64,000 nucleotides of DNA, from contig NW_022985440.1 in assembly GCF_010093595.1 (NCBI RefSeq), positions 1,798,325-1,862,324 of the forward strand. Reading direction: 5' to 3'. The stretch comes from Mytilinidion resinicola (Eukaryota; Ascomycota; Dothideomycetes; Mytilinidiales; Mytilinidiaceae). The notes under the pieces were generated by a model. It worked only from the letters and a program-made list of their open reading frames with translations. It was not told the origin of the DNA and did no database searches. The translations under genes and the position numbers were made by a program. How positions within the stretch are numbered: the first letter of the stretch is position 1; every line of letters starts with the position of its first letter. Positions 58,040 through 64,000 of this stretch are shown here, piece after piece.

Positions 58040-60300
58040 AAAAGCAATCTAGAATTAGAGCTTCTAAGGTTAAATTCTAGCTAGTAAATAAGATATATAC
58101 TTCCTAAAATTAAAAATATACTTATATATAAGCTTATAGTCTTTTCTATAGCTAGGATAAAGCAAACTATAAGTATAAAATTATAGAAACGCCTTCTAAG
58201 TTAAGTAAAAATAATAAGTATAAAGAGTACTTATTTATTATACGGCAGTAATTTGGTCTATATCCTAGGTATCTTTATATATCGGCGTAATACTAACCTA
58301 GAACTAGATAAGAATAATAAGTTTTTTAGTACTTACTTAAATATAAAGTCGGACGAACTAAGAAATATTTTACGGTTATTGCTAAAAGATATAAAAGCTG
58401 TCTGCCTTAGAAAAAATAAGCTAACTATAAGTAGATTCTTTATAAATACGGTTTTATTCTAATTTTACTTTTAGATTTCGCCTTATCTTTTATTTAGTTT
58501 CCTTTTTTAGCTAAAAGCCTACTAGGAGAGCAGTTTTTCCCCTAACTTAATTAGTGCCCAGCATTTTAATATACTTATAGATTTTCTTAAAAACTATTTC
58601 TTATCTATAACTAAGAGTTTCCTGCCGCTTCTAGAGTATAGCAAAATTACCTTTAGCCTTTTTTAGGCCTTATTCTAGCTAAATATATATATTTTTACAG
58701 TCTGCAATAGCTTAAATTAACTAAGATATTTTATATATAATTTAGGCGAGTTAAAGACCTTACTTTTAGGCGAAAAGTGCTTCGAACTTAATTATTACTA
58801 TCTTGGCTATAACGGAAAGGTCTTCGGCAAGGTGGCTACTACTTTTTCTATCTCGGAGTTTTATTTAATAAGAAAAATTGCATCTCTTAATATATTCCCG
58901 CTAATATATTATAAGACTAAAGCTAAGATAAGGCAGAATTTTATTTATAATAGACGGAAGTTTATATTTCTTAAAGGGATTAACTACTATAAATATAAAG
59001 GCTTCGGTTATTTCCGGATAAATAAAGGCCCGTTAAAATTTCTTATAAGGGGCCGTATTATAGTAAACGCGATAGCGTTTAAAAACGCTAATCCTAACTA
59101 TAGCAAGCCGCAAGTTAATAAGACTTATTAAGGTTTTTTTGCTATCGATTTTAATGCTAAAATAAAGAAAATATAGTAAAATAAGGTAAAAAGTAGGGGT
59201 ATAGTTCCTAAAAAGATAAAAAATAAAAACCTTTTAATCTATAATTTAACAGTTCTAGGCTTTAGTTTAGCAAATAAATAATAGGGTTAGACTTTCCTAA
59301 CTCTTTTATCCGACGGATTATATAACTAATACTAACACTAATAGGCGAATTTACCGTCGCCGATATTAAGAATACTAGATAGAATACCTTAGTATTTTAG
59401 TTATTTATAATCCTAGAGCAAAAAAAAAAAATACTTTAAGCACTTATAGAGGGCTATTAGTCTAAGTTAGAAGATATTAAGTTTAATAACGTAATTTTAG
59501 GAAAGGGATAAGGCCTAATTTTCCTGCTATAGTAGGTTTACTACTTAGGCACAGGCTATTTTAGCGGACTAATTATTTATTTCCAGTAGCTCGCCTAGGG
59601 TAGGAAAGATATTAACAGCTAAAGAAATTACTAAGTTCTAGAAAAGACCTTTTTATATAGTTTATTCCCTTACTAAGCGGAGTTATATATTAGTTTAACT
59701 ATTAAAAGGCTTATATAGAAGACTTTAGTTTAGATCCGGCCGTTTTAGAAGTATAACTATCTCTAATCCTTAATATTATTTAACGCTAGAGCGCTGTTCT
59801 TTTTCTTAATAAGGCTAATATTTTCCTTAAATAACGATCGCTATATAACCTCTAATATAACAGCTTAGTATCGGTTTTCCTACGGTAGCTAAAGTATTTC
59901 TAAGGCGTTATATTTCTTATAATAAACAGAGTTAGTATATTTAACAATACTATATAGAGCAGAATATATTTTATACTTAGATATAACGACCTAAATAAAG
60001 CAGTAAGGAAAAGCGTGTAGAAAATATTCCTATAATAAGCCGATGCTACTACTAATATTTCTTTTAGAGATCTTAATAAACTTTAGGCTTATTATTTTAA
60101 TAGAAAACAGGTAAAGCAGTAATTAATTAAAAGTTTCTAAACCTAACGCTAATACTATATTTTAGATTAAGAATATTATACGGATTAGGTTTACCTTAGT
60201 AAGAAATATAGGAAAAAAGCTTATATATAAGTATCTAGATGCCGCTATTATAGCGAATAGAAAGTTCGAACTTAATTTTAAAAGTATTAGATTAACGGAG
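58040..60300 (+). pseudogene. AAA+ ATPase with DUF7025-like N-terminus, relic
   Basis: Fungal AAA+ ATPases of this type have an N-terminal module followed by one ATPase domain. N-terminal landmarks: YLNIKSDELRNILRLLLKDIKAV (near 58340-58400), ISEFYLIRKIASLNIFPLIYY (near 58850-58910) and RRKFIFLKGINYYKYKGFGYF (near 58950-59010). The P-loop reads SSPRVGKILTA (59588-59620), where homologues have GPPGVGKTLTA. KRPFYIV follows, and near 59800 a degraded Walker B (LFFFLIRLIF). Sensor 1/arginine-finger text is NRVSIFNNT-xSRIYFILRYNDLNKAVRKSV (near 59925-60020). Frames change several times and stops are frequent, so both indels and RIP hit it. No substrate is proposed. Confidence 0.7.
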
Positions 60301-61000
60301 AATATAACCTTATATATATAGGGTTATTTATATACAGCACTCCGGTAAATACGTTTAGTAGATTATATAGCTAGTTATACTAGTATTTATACTTTCTTAA
60401 AATTATAATAAAATTAACTGCAATAATAGTATATAAGTTGCTTATAAAAATAGGGCGATTATATAGGCTGGCACGTCGATAAGCTAAAGGGTTAGTAAAA
60501 CCGCTATAATAATATAAATCTGCTTTACTATACTCTAAGGCGTAGTAACCCTTTTAAGGAACAGCGTAATCTCTATAACTAAGCCTTAAGCAAGTTTCCC
60601 TTTACACCTTTGCAATACTATATATATATTATAATCTTAACAGGCCTTTCCTATCTATAGCTTAACTTTTAGAAAGTTAGCTTTAAGCTATTAAAGCTAA
60701 TCCTATTAAGAATAAACTCGATTCGTTTCGCGATATATTAATAAATACCCGTGCCAGCGCTAAAAACGCGCCGAACTATATTAAGCAGCTGGTTATAAAC
60801 TCTTATAAGCGCCCCCCTTAATATATTTATAATATAGCTAATAAATATAGCTGGAAAAAACCTAGTGCTTAAACTTATCGCAATTTTACTAAACCTCCCG
60901 GCCGCTTCTATTTTTACCTTGGAAAATAGAACAGGACCTCTTAGCGGAGACCTTTTTAACCTTAGTTTACAGGTTACCCTAAACACTTTTAATATTAGAC
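60301..61000. other. RIPped DNA between AAA+ and FunK1 relics
   Basis: No recognised coding. It may include the eroded N-terminus of the FunK1-like gene, whose expected N-terminal helices could not be read reliably. Confidence 0.4.
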
Positions 61001-61009
61001 GGGCTATTA

Positions 61010-62737
61010 AGCTTATAGAATCTGTTATTACTTAAGCCGAAAACACTAAAATATAGAGCGCCGTGCTTAACCTTATTACACGGACGAGACCTACCCTCTA
61101 TCCAACTACCCCTCCTTAATCCGCCGCCTTTTTCGCCGCGTTATTCTAACAGACACCTTAGTTCTTTAACACGGGCAGTTTTGCGGATATATCTAACCTA
61201 AGAAAGAATGTTAATTTAATCCTAAAGAGTAAACTAAAGGGGAATCTTATTATTAACCACCTATACTTCTTTAATATATTCTTTAGTAGAGTTCTATAGC
61301 TTAGTAAGATAGCCGCAGCTATATTTAGGCAATATAAGGAAGCCGAAATCCCTCTACACACGGACAACACTGGCTGGGCGGAGTGGCCGGAGGATTATGC
61401 GGAGCCCGATATACTGTACTAGCTCTATTACTATATTAACTAATTTCTCTAGTTTGTAAATAAATAAGGCTTCTAACCTCTAAGGTATCGGCGGTGCTTT
61501 GCCACACTAAATAAGCCTATCCCCGGATCTATTAGCAAACAGAAGCTGGATATTAGCATTATCTATAGCTAGCGGAACAAGACGTCCGATAATAGTGCTC
61601 CCTGCGACTAGTTTAACGTCCTTATCCTAGGTAAGCTAAAAAGCAACCTGCAAGAGGATAACTACAGCAGCACCTGGTTTAATCTTTTTTAATATGCTTG
61701 CAAGATCTTTACCGCGCAAAATACCCGATAATTAGTTACTAGCTTCACACTCTGCGGTTCTATTATACGGCTCTAGGCGTTTAACCAACTTAGAGCGGTT
61801 GCATCGCAGTTATTTAATATATATAAGAATACACTAATATTTATATCTGCAGTTTTAGGATATCTATAGATAGCTCTAAAGGACCTTAGGTTTAACCCTA
61901 CTATTTGCGGGGAAAAGGGCAGTAAGTATATTAAAATCACGCAGAATATATAACCGGAGCAATATTATCTAAATAATATTATAAAGCGGCAGTATTATAT
62001 AGCAGGTTAAGTAATAAGCTATTAGAAAGTCTATAATACAGCCGGCTAGCCTTTTATTATTAAAGACTCCTAGGAATTTAAAAAGCGGCCGGAGAAAAGG
62101 CCTCTACTTAAGAAGGTAATAGATACAGGTGTAAAAAATATAGCAGAGTATTACTATTATAAAATTATTTATAATAAGGGTGCTATTATTAATATCCGCA
62201 ACAATTTACGCAAAAGGCTTAGAAATAGGGACGGGAGGTATCTACTACAACAACACCTAAACTTCTAACTACTCGCAGAATTCCCTAAGCCTAAAGCTCC
62301 GGTATTAGAGAGGCTTATAAGCGGTTAAGGCAGAAGCAATAGTATTACGTAAAAGAGGCGCTCTAGCTTTTATTATTAGTTTATGCAACCTCTAAAACAG
62401 TTATATTTAGATTCTCCTACTAAAGGGGATAGCTTATAATAAAACCGAGTATATTATCGGTTAGTAATATAACGCGTTAGGAAAAGTATATATAATATAA
62501 GCTCGCTAGTAGCTATAATAAACGGGATTTTAGAAGGGATAAAAGGTTAGTTTAGTTAAACAGGCCCCTAACTCTAGCTAACTATATTAGGATATAAATT
62601 ATTATTAGAAAAAAACGTCCTCTATCGCAATATATCGGTCGGAAATATTATACTTAAAAAGGACGAAAACAACAGTTTCCTAATTAATCTTAACCTTGCT
62701 ATTAAAATTAACTATAAAAAGGCATCGGGCGTACTAA
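61010..62737 (+). pseudogene. FunK1-type fungal protein kinase relic, 3'-truncated
   Basis: Landmarks in family order: GWAEWPEDYAEPDIL (near 61375), GSISKQKLDISIIYSQRNK (near 61530-61580), CDQFNVLILGKLKS (near 61610), the FTLCGSIIRLxAFNQL segment (near 61745), LGYLxIALKDLRFNPTI (near 61855), PFIIKDSxEFKKRPE (near 62050), NRVYYRLVI (near 62445) and LYRNISVGNIIL (62615-62650), where active members have HRDIS. LINLNLAIK follows near 62690. His-to-Tyr and Asp-to-Asn in the catalytic loop fit RIP transitions. Stops at Gln and Trp sites are numerous. Similarity ends just after the DLDLA region, where the gypsy LTR starts at 62738, so the last part of the kinase was cut off or displaced by that insertion. 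Confidence 0.75.
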
Positions 62738-63270
62738 TATTACAACCCGTAATACGAACAACCCGAGCGCAGAGGCACTCGCGGAGATAAGTAAGTAGAT
62801 AAGACTAATTACGCAGAACTAGGTTATAGGACTAAAAGGGTCACGTGTAGGACGTATAGGGATCCTGGATTCTCCTACAGACTGCTAGTAGATAGGAACA
62901 ATCTAAAAATAGGATATTATAAGGACAGGGTTACGTAATGGCTTATTAGGCTCGTAGAGAGAAGTAAGTATAGAGCCGAATAAGCGCTTATTAGGCTTAA
63001 GGCGCTTAAAGGCTGCGAGCTTTAAGAGCAGAATAAGTAAAAGGTTTTTTAGGATAGAGCTTTTATATAAAGGGACGCTCCTTTATATAAATAGGAACCT
63101 TATATTTAACTTAAGACTTTAATACTACCTATTAAAAGTAATAACCCCGTTTTAGACCTTAATTAATTATTACCTTACCTTTTAAAAACTATTGCACCCT
63201 AATAATAACTTACCTATACCCTGCCTTAGTATAAGATACTTAGAAGGTATAGAAGAAACAACCTGTTATA
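62738..63270 (+). mobile_element. Ty3/gypsy 5' LTR (533 bp)
   Basis: Starts TATTACAACCCGTAATACG and ends CAACCTGTTATA; the canonical TG...CA ends appear RIPped to TA...TA. It is collinear over its full length with the split solo LTR (23972-24061 plus 29420-29862), which fixes both borders. It is less RIPped than the solo copy. The gag that follows and the gypsy structure make this the 5' LTR of an element that extends beyond the window. Confidence 0.9.
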
Positions 63271-63509
63271 CTTTAAACACCGCTATATTAAAGGAGTTAT
63301 ATATAAACAATTAATTAAGATAGCCCTACTAACCCCTTTAGGTAGTATAACTACTAGACTAACCCTAACTATAACTAAGGTAGCAATACGTATACAGGCG
63401 TTGCTTACATAAATATAAACACTAGAAGAAGCTAGTAATACTAAGAATAAAAAGATTATAGCCCTATAGGGAAATCTCTAGACTATCTAAAAGGAGCTTA
63501 CTACTACTA

Positions 63510-64000
63510 AAGTAGTTAGCTATAGAGGCTATAAAATAAATAAGCCCGAAAAGTTTACTAGGGAAAGAGGAGCTTTACAAGCATTTATAACGCAGATAAG
63601 GCTATACCTGCGCACAAACTAAAGTAACCTTAAATTTAAATCGGATAAGGTCTGTATAGCAGCTACTTTCTTAAAAAAAAAAGTATTTAACTGGTTTAAC
63701 CTAATGCTTATAGACTAGCTCGGCAACGCTAATACAGATAATTAGAAACTAGAAACCAATATTATATTTAGTAACTATAGATACTTTAAGTTAGTACTTT
63801 AGATAACTTTCGGAGACACCGATAAAAAACGGACAGCAGAATAGAAAATAGCAGTTCTAAAGCAGAAGGGCTTAACTAGCCGCTATACTTTAGAATTTAT
63901 ATAAATCGCGTTTAAGCTATTATAGGGAGATAAAGCTCTGCAAGTATAATACTACAGAGGTTTTAAAAAAGATATTAAGAATAAAATTGCATAAGGCGAA
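63510..64000 (+). pseudogene. Ty3/gypsy gag, RIPped, runs off the window
   Basis: Retrotransposon gag (capsid-like) text in one frame: KPEKFTRERGALQAFITQIRLYLR (near 63540-63610), FKSDKVCIAATFLKKKVFNWFN (near 63635-63700), YRYFKLVLxITFGD (near 63778-63820), and KIAVLKQKGLTSRYTLEFI (near 63845-63900), ending YYRGFKKDIKNKIA (near 63950-63990). The order fits the Retrotrans_gag domain. TAG codons at Trp or Gln sites interrupt it. Its start lies between the LTR end and about 63510. The element continues beyond position 64000. Confidence 0.75.

Noticed and set aside
60738..61370. Minus-strand ORFs of 70-82 codons
   Set aside because: They oppose the FunK1 relic region or its flank and show no motif; stops are rare on the strand opposite to RIP stops by chance.
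1..64000. CRISPR arrays, bacterial operons, riboswitches, tRNA or rRNA genes
   Set aside because: The DNA is fungal; repeats found are short tandem arrays without spacers, and no tRNA-like cloverleaf or rRNA segment was recognised.

Overview
Organism and overall state. The window looks like a chromosome segment of a filamentous ascomycete (Pezizomycotina, perhaps a dothideomycete). The evidence is short GT-AG introns of 55-60 nt, a BYS1-family secreted protein, an Rsm1/NIPA-type C3HC zinc-finger gene, FunK1-type kinase remnants, and massive decay typical of repeat-induced point mutation (RIP). Most of 10.5-39 kb and 46-64 kb is very AT-rich and TA-rich. Recognisable proteins there are broken almost only where CAA, CAG or TGG codons became TAA, TAG or TGA. 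Two assembly gaps (6940-7684 and 18406-18645) interrupt the sequence.

Layout. 1-5.9 kb: GC-balanced arm with a TATA-driven, frameshifted BYS1-like secreted-protein gene, a small Ser/Thr/Pro-rich ORF, and a minus-strand 5-oxoprolinase (hydantoinase A+B) pseudogene whose 5' part is missing. 5.9-10.5 kb: a LINE ORF1 fragment abutting a Mutator-like (MULE) transposon with a decayed DDE transposase and subterminal 12-bp tandem arrays. 10.5-17.8 kb: decayed repeats, ending in a Ty3/gypsy pol relic (RNase H, integrase). 17.8-29.9 kb: two Tad1/I-like LINE copies lying tail to tail. The second is inserted in a 533-bp solo LTR, with target duplications recognisable for both insertions.

30-39 kb: a MULE end, an LPPxIRNxxY-motif gene relic, a piggyBac transposase relic, a GT25 fragment and a possible membrane-protein relic. 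39-43.9 kb: a gene island with a protein kinase pseudogene, a pseudokinase gene and a C3HC zinc-finger gene whose original 5' end was cut off by a MULE derivative. 43.9-46.3 kb: two tandem non-autonomous MULE copies, one heavily RIPped and one nearly clean. 46.3-64 kb: a graveyard of accessory-gene relics (PD-(D/E)XK nuclease-like, Fic, APH-like phosphotransferase, AAA+ ATPase with a DUF7025-like N-terminus, FunK1 kinase). It ends in a Ty3/gypsy LTR and gag that run off the right edge.

How it fits together. No operon or single pathway is visible. The best functional candidate is the C3HC zinc-finger gene at 42.6-43.8 kb. Everything else is transposon, or is truncated, frameshifted or RIP-mutated. 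The main interest is the readable insertion history, the sharp boundaries between RIPped and unRIPped DNA, and the cluster of dead accessory genes. All family assignments come from reading conserved motifs by eye; no database search was run.
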